Source: Bryobacterales bacterium
Lineage (GTDB): Bacteria > Acidobacteriota > Terriglobia > Bryobacterales > Bryobacteraceae
Reading direction: 5' to 3'
DNA: 5,406 nucleotides
NCBI GenBank assembly: GCA_025456495.1
Contig: JALOKO010000307.1
Location: 1-5,406 of the forward strand
Below the pieces are notes generated by a model, which saw nothing but the letters and a program-made list of their open reading frames with translations, had not been told where the DNA came from and made no database searches. Numbering within the stretch: the stretch's first letter is position 1; the number at the start of each line of letters is the position of its first letter. A program made the position numbers and the translations under genes. Positions 1-5,406 of this stretch are shown piece after piece.

Positions 1-1
1 C

Positions 2-1834
2 CGCTTCAACATCAGCCGCATTTTCGCCAAACCCCAAACCACCAGCGGCATTGCGTCCAGCGAATTGGGCTTCGAAACGGCGAACACCCAGCCGACGGCA
101 GTCGGTATCCCCTTCGTCAGCCTTGCCGGCTTTTTCAGCGCAGGCGACGGCGATCAGATCTTTTCTGAGCGGGTCAACAACGCCATTAACCTCGCCAACG
201 ACTTCAGCCTCCTTACCGGACGGCACTCCCTGAAATTCGGCGTCAACTACCTTCGGGAAAACGTGCGCGTCGCATTCCTGAACCGTCCCAACGGAGACCA
301 CACGTTCACCGGCGTCTACACCACCACCGCCGCTGCCGATTTCCTGCTCGGCCAGAGCTTCCGCTACCGGCAGGGCGGTGGCGATCCCATCAAGGATGGC
401 GTGGGATCCATGTACGGACTTTTCGTCCAGGACGAATTCCGCGTCGCACCCCGCCTCACCTTGAACCTCGGCCTCCGCTATGAACTGGCTGTACCCTTCA
501 AGGACGCCGAGGATCGCGTAAACGGCTGGCTGCCAGGCGTGCAGTCCACTGTATTCCCGGAGGCGCCGGCCGGTCTGGTGTACCCCGGTGACCCTGGCGT
601 TCCGCGCGGCATCATCTCCATGGACCGGAACAATCTCGCGCCCCGGGTAGGCATCGCTTACGACCTCAGTGGCAATGGGAAAACAGTGCTGAGAGGTGGC
701 TGGGGCATGTTCTACGATGCGATTCCGCAACAGGGCGACATTTTCCAGAACATCCTCGCGCCCCCCTTCAACCCCCTCACCCAGCTCGACTATGGCAACA
801 ACACCGCCACTCCGCGGTTGGCCAATCCGCTGTTCAATACCCCGGGCGGTTTGGTGACCACCGGCTTCCCCGCTCCCGCCACGTTCATCGGCTGGAGCCT
901 TACTGAGCGCTTCCGCACCCCTGTGGTCCACCACTACAACGCCACCCTTCAGCAGCAACTACCCTGGGACACCGCCCTGGAAGTAGCCTATGTCGGCGCC
1001 CGTGGACGCAACCTGACTGGCTTTCTGGAAGACAATGTGGGCACTTTCATTCCCGGGCAAACCACCCCGGGTCCTAGAGAGAACCGCGCCTTCGCGCTGG
1101 TGCGCCCCACCAGTTCTGTGTTTCAAAGCTGGTATGACGGCTTGCAGGTGAGCTTCCGGCGGCGCCCCACCAAGGGCGTTTCGTTCCTGGCGGCCTACAC
1201 CTGGTCCCATGCCCTGGACCATGTCTCAGGCCTCAACATTGGTTCCCCGGAACGACCCCAGGACGGCCGCACCATCGCCGACATCAAGGGAAATGCTCAG
1301 TTTGATGTTCGCCACCGCGCCGTCGTCAGTTTCACAGCCGACTTGCCCAAACTGCGGCAACAACCCGCGGCCCTACGCTACCTGGCAGGCGGCTGGCAGT
1401 TGAACGGGATCGCCCAGGTGCAAACCGGTTTCCCCTTCAGCGTCATCGAACCCGTCGATGTGGCGCTTCGCTTCCAGCAAAATCGTCCCAACGCGATTTG
1501 CGACCCCAACGCCAATGCCCCCAATACGGTGGCTGAGTGGTTTGACCGGTCTTGCTTCGTCCGCAACCGGCTGCCTGCCGACGCGGGACGCTTTGGAACC
1601 GCGGGGCGCAACATCGTCCGCGGTCCCGGCCTGTTCAGCACTGATCTGGGCCTGTTCAAGAACATCCCGCTGTTTGAGACGCACCTGATCCAAATCCGCG
1701 TGGAGTCCTTCAGCGCCTGGAACAACACTAACTTTGCCAGTGTCGTGTCGAACATCGGGGCGTCAAACTTCGGTCAGGTAACCAGCGCCCGCAACGGACG
1801 CACCTTCCAGTTCGGCTTCAAGTACCAGTTCTAG
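2..1834 (+). CDS. TonB-dependent receptor, Oar-like, C-terminal ~610 residues (5' end missing)
   Basis: This is the C-terminal part of an outer-membrane beta-barrel receptor of the large Oar/TonB-dependent type common in acidobacteria. The frame is open from base 2 with no stop, so the gene began upstream; the TTG at 65 is internal and not a credible start. Alternating amphipathic strands typical of the barrel are visible: HSLKFGVNY near residues 75-83, GLFVQDEF near 139-146, LTLNLGLRYE near 152-161, then APRVGIAYDL and TVLRGGWGMFYD. The protein ends GFKYQF, with the terminal Phe expected for recognition by the barrel assembly machinery. Family members are usually about 1000-1200 residues with an N-terminal carboxypeptidase-regulatory-like domain and a plug; both would lie in the missing part. 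The substrate cannot be deduced. Such receptors import large or scarce substrates using TonB energy. A hairpin lies 11 bases after the stop. Family call confident, function open. Confidence 0.9.
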   Translation, partial: RFNISRIFAKPQTTSGIASSELGFETANTQPTAVGIPFVSLAGFFSAGDGDQIFSERVNNAINLANDFSLLTGRHSLKFGVNYLRENVRVAFLNRPNGDHTFTGVYTTTAAADFLLGQSFRYRQGGGDPIKDGVGSMYGLFVQDEFRVAPRLTLNLGLRYELAVPFKDAEDRVNGWLPGVQSTVFPEAPAGLVYPGDPGVPRGIISMDRNNLAPRVGIAYDLSGNGKTVLRGGWGMFYDAIPQQGDIFQNILAPPFNPLTQLDYGNNTATPRLANPLFNTPGGLVTTGFPAPATFIGWSLTERFRTPVVHHYNATLQQQLPWDTALEVAYVGARGRNLTGFLEDNVGTFIPGQTTPGPRENRAFALVRPTSSVFQSWYDGLQVSFRRRPTKGVSFLAAYTWSHALDHVSGLNIGSPERPQDGRTIADIKGNAQFDVRHRAVVSFTADLPKLRQQPAALRYLAGGWQLNGIAQVQTGFPFSVIEPVDVALRFQQNRPNAICDPNANAPNTVAEWFDRSCFVRNRLPADAGRFGTAGRNIVRGPGLFSTDLGLFKNIPLFETHLIQIRVESFSAWNNTNFASVVSNIGASNFGQVTSARNGRTFQFGFKYQF

Positions 1835-1845
1835 CCCTCGTATCC

Positions 1846-1891
1846 TGAGGCACGCGCCGCGCCGCTTTACCGGAGGCGGGCGTGTGCCTCA
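1846..1891 (+). terminator. Strong hairpin after the receptor gene, probable terminator without a U-tract
   Basis: The left arm 1846-1858 (TGAGGCACGCGCC) pairs with 1879-1891 (GGCGTGTGCCTCA) over 13 positions, 12 Watson-Crick and one G-U. The inner 20 bases can extend the stem by about four more pairs (1860-1863 with 1875-1878). It starts 11 bases after the receptor stop codon, where a transcription terminator or an mRNA-stabilising 3' hairpin would sit. No T-run follows, so if it terminates it is not a classical intrinsic terminator. GC-rich acidobacterial terminators may lack a U-tract, so the role is inferred. Confidence 0.6.
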
Positions 1892-1926
1892 TCCTCCGCG
1901 ATGGCGCCTTCCCGCCATGAAACACC

Positions 1927-1990
1927 TCCCTCACCACACGGCCACCCTTATCCCCCACCCACATCACACGGCCACCCACATCACACGGCG
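1927..1990. repeat. Short 17-bp tandem repeat cluster in the intergenic leader
   Basis: Two adjacent 17-bp units, 1957-1973 and 1974-1990 (ACCCACATCACACGGCC and the same ending in G), match at 16 of 17 positions. A third, more diverged copy at 1927-1943 matches the first unit at 14 of 17. Thirteen bases, C-rich and possibly a decayed unit, separate it from the tandem pair. The cluster lies between the receptor hairpin and the amidohydrolase start. It could be replication slippage or a regulatory repeat; nothing here shows a function. Confidence 0.65.
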
Positions 1991-2032
1991 GACCGGGCTG
2001 CGTCGGTTTGCAAAACACGCGACAATACGCCC

Positions 2033-3223
2033 ATGGACCACCGCGACACCCTCATCGAATCCATCGCGCGCGAAGCCACCTCCTGGCGGCGCGAACTGCA
2101 TCAGAATCCCCAGACCATGTACGAGGAAACTTACGCCGCGGGCTTTGTCGCAGCGCGCCTGACGGAGTGGGGCATCCCGCACGAGACGGGCATCGGCGGC
2201 ACTGGTGTAGTGGCCACCATCGAAGGCCAACCTACCGACGGCGCACCCACCATCGCCTTCCGTGCCGACATGGACGCCCTCGATCTCACTGAGGAAACCG
2301 GCCTTCCCTGGGCATCGAAAAACCCTGGCAAGATGCACGGCTGCGGCCACGATGGTCACACCGCCACCGTACTTGCACTGGGACGTTACCTCCAGCAAAC
2401 CAAGCGCTTCCACGGTAAGGTTCGCCTTGTCTTTCAGCCCGCTGAAGAGGGTGGACGTGGCGCCTATCGCATGGTGGACGAGGGCCTGCTGAGCCGCTTC
2501 CCCTTCGACGAAATCTACGGCTTCCACAACTGGCCCTACCTGCCCAAGGGCGAATTCTCCATTTGCAGTGGCTTCATGCTGGCAGCCAGTGATTCCTTTG
2601 AACTCACCCTCTCAGGCAAGGGGGGACATGCCGCCATGCCTCACGTGTGTACCGATGTGATTGTGGCTGGTTCCCATCTGGTAAGCGCATGGCAAAGCCT
2701 GGTAAGCCGCTCCACCGATCCGCAGCAAGCGGCGGTTCTGTCAGTCACCAACTTCGTCGCGGGCACCGGAGCGCATAATGTGTTGCCGCGTGGCGCCAGT
2801 CTCTCCGGCACCGTCCGCACTTACTCCCCCCAGCTCCGGGACATGATGGAACGCCGCATGGCGGAGATGGCCCACGCCACCGCCTCCATGTTTGGCATGG
2901 AAGCCAGCTTCACCTACCACCGCATTACTGACCCGGTATGGAACCACCAGGACAACGTCGCCTACGCCAGCCAGGTGGTCGAAAAGCTCTTCGGCAGCCA
3001 GCGACTGAAGCCCTTTGTCCCCGTCATGGGCGGCGAGGATTTCGGGCACTTCCTGGAAAAGAGGCCCGGTTGCTTCATCGCTCTCGGCCAGGCGGAACCG
3101 GACCCTGCCTCTCCGCACAGCCAGGGCGTCCACACCACGCGGTATGACTTCAACGACGAAATCATTCCCATGGCCGTCGCCTATTTTGCTGAACTGGCTG
3201 AGACACGACTGGCTGCGCGCTAA
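2033..3223 (+). CDS. M20 family (M20D-type) metallo-amidohydrolase / N-acyl amino acid hydrolase
   Basis: A 396-residue cytoplasmic zinc-type hydrolase of the amidohydrolase/hippuricase branch of peptidase family M20, which cleaves N-acyl groups from amino acids or related amides. Likely metal ligands are visible: Cys104 and His106 in GCGHDGH (103-109), Glu138/Glu139 in FQPAEEG, His165 in YGFHNWP and His367 in VHTTRYDFND. The dimerisation/lid domain, roughly 180-295, carries GKGGHAAMPH with His199, and MGGEDFGHF lies at 332-340. Length is normal for the family (about 390). I chose ATG 2033 because homology-like sequence (LIESIAREATSW) begins just after it. An upstream start at 1901 would translate the repeat cluster into low-complexity His/Pro sequence. 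No Shine-Dalgarno is evident before 2033. There is no signal peptide. The exact substrate (hippurate, N-acetyl-diaminopimelate, IAA conjugates or others) cannot be told from sequence. The usual HPE motif reads NPQ here. Confidence 0.92.
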   Translation: MDHRDTLIESIAREATSWRRELHQNPQTMYEETYAAGFVAARLTEWGIPHETGIGGTGVVATIEGQPTDGAPTIAFRADMDALDLTEETGLPWASKNPGKMHGCGHDGHTATVLALGRYLQQTKRFHGKVRLVFQPAEEGGRGAYRMVDEGLLSRFPFDEIYGFHNWPYLPKGEFSICSGFMLAASDSFELTLSGKGGHAAMPHVCTDVIVAGSHLVSAWQSLVSRSTDPQQAAVLSVTNFVAGTGAHNVLPRGASLSGTVRTYSPQLRDMMERRMAEMAHATASMFGMEASFTYHRITDPVWNHQDNVAYASQVVEKLFGSQRLKPFVPVMGGEDFGHFLEKRPGCFIALGQAEPDPASPHSQGVHTTRYDFNDEIIPMAVAYFAELAETRLAAR

Positions 3224-3240
3224 CTTCGTTCCAACGCCCA

Positions 3241-3510
3241 CTACGGCTTCCCTGCGATGCCCAGCCGCGTCGCCCAAGCCTCCCGGCGAAACCCAATGAA
3301 CGCCTCGCCGTCTATCACAAGTGTGGGCGTGTTCTGGCTGCCGTACACCTCCCATAGGTCATCGCGGGCGTCGTAGTCTTCGCTGACATCCAGTTCCTGG
3401 AACGCAACCAAGTGTTGCGACAGGAACTCCTTGGCCCTGCGGCAGGCCGGGCAGTAAGGCTGCGAGTAGAGGATAATGGAAGGTTTGGGGCTTGGATGCT
3501 GGTCGCTCAT
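3241..3510 (-). CDS. Glutaredoxin / NrdH-like small thiol-disulfide oxidoreductase
   Basis: An 89-residue thioredoxin-fold protein, the usual size for glutaredoxins. The first strand SIILYSQPYC leads into the redox motif C20-P-A-C23 at the start of helix 1 (CRRAKEFL). The cis-proline loop is TPTLVIDG (Thr61-Pro62), followed by FIGFRREAW, which matches the glycine-phenylalanine segment of glutaredoxins. No signal peptide, so it is expected in the cytoplasm, reducing disulfides with glutathione or another low-molecular-weight thiol, or with thioredoxin reductase as NrdH does. The active site CPAC differs from the CPYC of classical Grx and CxQC of NrdH, so the electron donor is uncertain. The ATG at 3510 is chosen because the fold starts ten residues later. 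A longer frame reaching back to 3663 adds unstructured, non-family sequence. No clear Shine-Dalgarno precedes 3510. The gene converges on the amidohydrolase, with 17 bp between stop codons. Confidence 0.85.
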   Translation of the reverse strand: MSDQHPSPKPSIILYSQPYCPACRRAKEFLSQHLVAFQELDVSEDYDARDDLWEVYGSQNTPTLVIDGEAFIGFRREAWATRLGIAGKP

Positions 3511-3717
3511 GGGCCGTGTGGTTCTGCTGTCAGGTTCTGGTCGTCGCTGAATTTCATTGTCGCGCGATCTTCCCCCGGGAAGCCTGTCGGTGGAAATCGG
3601 GTCCGTCCCGGCCTGCTTGCCGTCACTGGCCACGCATGCGTGCGCAGGCCCCGTCGGCGTCATTGGAAGAGAGGGCCCTCGTCACCGGATGGCCGCACGC
3701 TGAGTCTGAGGTTTGGA
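3511..3717. promoter_or_regulatory. Divergent intergenic region with two inverted-repeat structures
   Basis: This 207-bp spacer separates the leftward glutaredoxin gene from the rightward foldase-thioredoxin genes, so it should hold both promoters. I could not assign convincing -35/-10 boxes on either strand. Two dyads are visible. At 3569-3582, CTTCCC and GGGAAG flank a 2-base centre. At 3610-3650, GGCCTGC (3610-3616) and GCAGGCC (3644-3650) flank a segment that itself contains a perfect 12-bp palindrome, CACGCATGCGTG (3631-3642). Either could be an operator or an RNA hairpin; binding is inferred from symmetry only. In such GC-rich DNA some symmetry is expected by chance. Confidence 0.4.
3707..3712 (+). 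promoter_or_regulatory. Ribosome binding site deciding the foldase start
   Basis: TGAGGT, complementary to the 16S 3' end, lies 5 bases before ATG 3718. It supports that start over the far upstream frame opening at 3412, and the resulting protein begins with a proper signal peptide. Confidence 0.6.
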
Positions 3718-4614
3718 ATGGATCGTCTTCACCGTCTGCTGCTACATTGTGGGATCGCGTTGTGTGCGATCTGTCCATCGCTCATCGCCCAAGCTCCGGG
3801 CGGAGCCCCGCCAGCCTCCCCCCAGGACGTCACCGTCGTCGCCAAGGTGGATGGTCGCGACATCACTGTGGGCGAGTTGCGCACCTTCCTCAACACCCTG
3901 CCGCCCCAGAATCGTACCGCTGCCTTGCAGAATCCCGATGATTTCCTGCGCCAGTATGCCTTGATGCATCGCCTTGCCAAACTCGCCGAAGAGCAAGGAC
4001 TCGATCGGGAAACCCCTTATCGCGAGCAGTTGGAAAGCAACCGCCGCATGGTTCTCTCCACCGCCGGACTGAATCGCATGAGCCAGGAAGTAACCGTCAC
4101 CGACGAGGAAACCATGGCCTACTATGAGTCCAATAAGGCGGATTACACCAAAGTGAAGGTGAAGGTGATCTACCTGCCCTTCCTCAATACGCCACCCAAG
4201 GAGGGCGAACAGCGCGTATCCTTGACGGAAAGTGAAGCGGCCGCGCTGGCCACCCGTCTGGCAAAGGAAATCCGCGCTGGCGCCGACTTCGTCGAAATGG
4301 TAAAGCAGCATTCCAAGGACGAGGGCAGCGCCAAGCGCGATGGCGATTTTGGCACCTTCAGCCCCCGCGACAACATCCCCGCTGACGTGAAGCAGGTCTT
4401 GTTCGCGCTTCAACCTGGCGCAGTCAGTGACCCTGTCCGCCAACCCAATGGCTTCTATCTGTTTCGCGTCGAAGAAAAAGTCGCTCAGCCCTATGTCGAA
4501 GTCGCGGGCCTCATCAACGATCGCCTGCACGACCAGAAATTTCGAAAGGTGATGGATGAAATGCGGACCTCCATCGACATTCAAGATCTAAAGCCCGAGC
4601 TGCTGAAACCGTAA
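3718..4614 (+). CDS. Exported PPIC/parvulin-type peptidyl-prolyl isomerase-like foldase (SurA/PrsA type)
   Basis: A 298-residue exported folding factor. The N-terminus has basic residues (Arg3, Arg6), a hydrophobic core and a likely signal peptidase I site after LIAQA (residue 26), placing the protein in the periplasm. Residues ~35-130 form a helical SurA-N-like chaperone arm (VDGRDITVGELRTFL near 44-58). Residues ~145-253 form the parvulin domain: strand KVKVKVIYLPF, helix ADFVEMVKQHS, loop KDEGSAKRDGDFGTFS, LQPGAVSDPV and NGFYLFRVEEK. A short charged tail ends ELLKP. Aligned by eye to canonical parvulins, the conserved His of the HIL strand is Val150 and the His of GYHII is Tyr247. Asp201 of the SxD loop is kept. 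It may therefore be a chaperone with weak or no isomerase activity. The mature part has no cysteine. It precedes the TlpA-like gene by 55 bp with no visible terminator, so co-transcription is likely. Confidence 0.85.
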   Translation: MDRLHRLLLHCGIALCAICPSLIAQAPGGAPPASPQDVTVVAKVDGRDITVGELRTFLNTLPPQNRTAALQNPDDFLRQYALMHRLAKLAEEQGLDRETPYREQLESNRRMVLSTAGLNRMSQEVTVTDEETMAYYESNKADYTKVKVKVIYLPFLNTPPKEGEQRVSLTESEAAALATRLAKEIRAGADFVEMVKQHSKDEGSAKRDGDFGTFSPRDNIPADVKQVLFALQPGAVSDPVRQPNGFYLFRVEEKVAQPYVEVAGLINDRLHDQKFRKVMDEMRTSIDIQDLKPELLKP

Positions 4615-4653
4615 CTTGCCGCACGGCCATCCACTAACCCACAATCGCCACTA

Positions 4654-4659
4654 GGGGAG
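4654..4659 (+). promoter_or_regulatory. Ribosome binding site of the TlpA-like gene
   Basis: A purine-rich GGGGAG lies 10 bases before ATG 4670, a slightly long but workable spacing. It supports this start, which yields a complete lipoprotein-type signal sequence. The 55 bases between the foldase stop and this gene show no terminator hairpin. Confidence 0.6.
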
Positions 4660-4669
4660 AGCGTACCAA

Positions 4670-5215
4670 ATGACCAGAAAGCAGTTCCTGATGTCGCTGG
4701 CGCCATGTACCGTCGCAATTGGCTTTGCGGCCTGTCAGCGCGCGCCCCGGCCTGCCTCACTGAAAGAGGAAGCAGACCGCAACCGCGCCCCGGAGTTCGC
4801 CCTGGAAGACGCCGATGGCAACACCGTCAAGCTTTCTGAACTCAAGGGCAAAGTGGTGCTGCTCAACTTCTGGGCCACCTGGTGCCCGCCCTGCCGGATT
4901 GAAATTCCCTGGTTCGTCGACATGGAGCGTGAATTCAAGGATCGCGGCTTCGCCGTGATTGGCGTCGCCATGGATGACGAGGGCTGGGATGTCGTCAAGC
5001 CTTTCATCAAGGAAGCCAAGGTGAACTACCGCATGGTTCTGGGTACTGAGGAATTGGCGCAGTTGTACAGCGGCGTGCAGGGCCTGCCCACCAGTTTTGT
5101 GATCGACCGCAATGGTCGGATCGCCAGCACTCACATGGGGATCGTCAGCCGCAGCGTGTTTGAAGACGAAATCCGCGCGCTGCTGGAAGACAAAGCCACC
5201 GAGGGCGGAGCCTGA
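4670..5215 (+). CDS. TlpA/ResA-like thioredoxin-fold lipoprotein
   Basis: A 181-residue membrane-tethered thiol-disulfide oxidoreductase facing the periplasm. The N-terminus has TRKQFL at residues 2-7, a hydrophobic stretch and a lipobox-like GFAAC, so Cys22 would be lipidated and the mature protein anchored. After a linker (about 23-40) the AhpC/TSA-Redoxin-type domain runs APEFALEDADGNTV, then KVVLLNFWATWCPPC with the redox pair Cys72/Cys75. This is followed by R76-I-E78-I-P80, the CRxExP signature of the TlpA/ResA group, and the cis-proline loop GLPTSFVID (Pro140). The catalytic domain is complete. Such proteins reduce disulfides in apocytochromes c or other exported substrates and need an electron donor such as DsbD or CcdA. 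It sits 55 bp after the foldase and 4 bp before a further exported gene, consistent with one operon. The individual target is unknown. Confidence 0.9.
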   Translation: MTRKQFLMSLAPCTVAIGFAACQRAPRPASLKEEADRNRAPEFALEDADGNTVKLSELKGKVVLLNFWATWCPPCRIEIPWFVDMEREFKDRGFAVIGVAMDDEGWDVVKPFIKEAKVNYRMVLGTEELAQLYSGVQGLPTSFVIDRNGRIASTHMGIVSRSVFEDEIRALLEDKATEGGA

Positions 5216-5219
5216 GTCC

Positions 5220-5360
5220 ATGCACATGGGATTCCTTCCGCATTTGCTGCTGGCCGCCCTCTGCCTGCCGCTTGCTCTGGCTGGCCAGGCGGCGAACGCC
5301 GTCACCGTGAAGGCCAAAGCGCCGCTGAGCGCTCGCCGTGGCGACACGCACCGATCTTGA
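5220..5360 (+). CDS. Signal peptide and N-terminal fragment of an exported protein, possibly DsbD-like; frame broken or truncated
   Basis: The frame encodes 46 residues: a hydrophobic signal sequence (FLPHLLLAALCLPLALA) with a cleavage site near AGQA or AANA, then VTVKAKAPLSARRGDT followed by HRS and a stop. The start ATG 5220 lies 4 bases after the TlpA-like stop, with GAGGGCGGAG (5201-5210) 9 bases upstream, so translation is probably coupled. A second ATG at 5226 is an alternative. The mature start resembles the first beta strand of the N-terminal domain of DsbD-type thiol reductases, which often sit next to TlpA-like genes. This is an inference from about 16 residues. The frame stops just as base composition shifts near 5347, which suggests a sequence error, chimeric end or real truncation and not a 46-residue secreted peptide. 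Confidence 0.5.
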   Translation: MHMGFLPHLLLAALCLPLALAGQAANAVTVKAKAPLSARRGDTHRS

Positions 5361-5406
5361 AATAGAACGGGCAGTTGACTCTGTGGGGGAAGAGATGTGT
5401 TAGTTA
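5347..5406. other. Anomalous right end of the window
   Basis: From about 5353 the sequence is roughly 44% GC by hand count (24 of 54 bases) with only five cytosines, while the rest of the window is clearly GC-rich on both codon and spacer level. The upstream frame ends here, and none of the three forward frames runs to the last base without a stop. No gene, terminator or repeat is recognised in it. A low-quality or chimeric contig end is the simplest reading. Confidence 0.45.

Noticed and set aside
1901..2032. 44-residue N-terminal extension of the amidohydrolase
   Set aside because: It would translate the repeat cluster into His/Pro-rich low-complexity sequence and has no signal peptide character. 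The family domain begins right after Met at 2033.
1964..2527. 187-residue minus-strand frame opposite the amidohydrolase
   Set aside because: Antisense shadow running across the metal-binding motifs of the M20 gene and the intergenic repeats; no domain seen.
3222..3230. Tiny dyad AAC-TTC-GTT between the convergent stop codons
   Set aside because: Three pairs only, too short to act as a bidirectional terminator.
3511..3663. 51-residue N-terminal extension of the glutaredoxin
   Set aside because: The added residues are low in structure and unlike the family. ATG 3510 gives the standard ~89-residue length.
3412..3717. 102-residue N-terminal extension of the foldase frame
   Set aside because: It lies antisense to the glutaredoxin gene and has no family-like sequence. 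The start at 3718 has a Shine-Dalgarno and yields a proper signal peptide.
3742..4584. 280-residue open frame on the minus strand opposite the foldase
   Set aside because: A GC-driven shadow of the foldase gene. The translation has no recognisable domain, while the plus strand encodes a clear parvulin.
4757..5347. 196-residue minus-strand frame opposite the TlpA-like gene
   Set aside because: Antisense shadow; the opposite strand encodes a complete thioredoxin domain with WCPPC.
5338..5400. Short open stretch in another frame (GTG 5338 to TAG 5398) with plausible codon use
   Set aside because: Only 20 residues, no ribosome site, and it lies in the anomalous end. It is more likely chance or a frameshift remnant than a gene.

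Overview
The window looks like a short piece of a GC-rich, Gram-negative chromosome, most likely from an acidobacterium (Bryobacteraceae/Solibacter-like). The phylum call is an inference. It rests on the very large Oar-like TonB-dependent receptor, the style of the TlpA-type lipoprotein, and the next-door PPIC-type foldase. Both ends cut through genes or damaged sequence, so this may be a whole metagenomic contig.

Layout. Bases 2-1834 (+) hold the C-terminal ~610 residues of an outer-membrane TonB-dependent receptor. A strong hairpin follows (1846-1891), then a small cluster of 17-bp repeats (1927-1990). Next is a cytoplasmic M20D-type amidohydrolase (2033-3223, +). It converges on a small glutaredoxin-like gene (3241-3510, -) with only 17 bp between the two stop codons. 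A 207-bp divergent spacer (3511-3717) carries two inverted-repeat structures. It leads into a rightward run of exported proteins: a parvulin/PPIC-type foldase with a signal peptide (3718-4614), a TlpA/ResA-like thioredoxin lipoprotein (4670-5215), and the signal peptide plus first residues of a further exported protein, possibly a DsbD-like reductase (5220-5360). That last reading frame breaks in the final ~60 bases, where base composition changes abruptly.

How the genes may work together. The right half reads as an envelope protein-folding and thiol-redox operon: a proline-isomerase-fold chaperone, a membrane-tethered thiol oxidoreductase, and possibly its electron donor. A glutaredoxin is divergently transcribed beside them. 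The left half (receptor plus amidohydrolase) could belong to uptake and deacylation of N-acyl amino acids or peptides, but the hairpin between the genes argues against simple co-transcription and the link is only positional.

No RNA genes, insertion sequences, CRISPR arrays or phage genes were seen. The most notable points are a parvulin domain lacking both conserved active-site histidines, a Tat-like lipoprotein signal on the thioredoxin, the nested dyads in the divergent spacer, and the anomalous right end. I found no clear evidence of an undescribed system.
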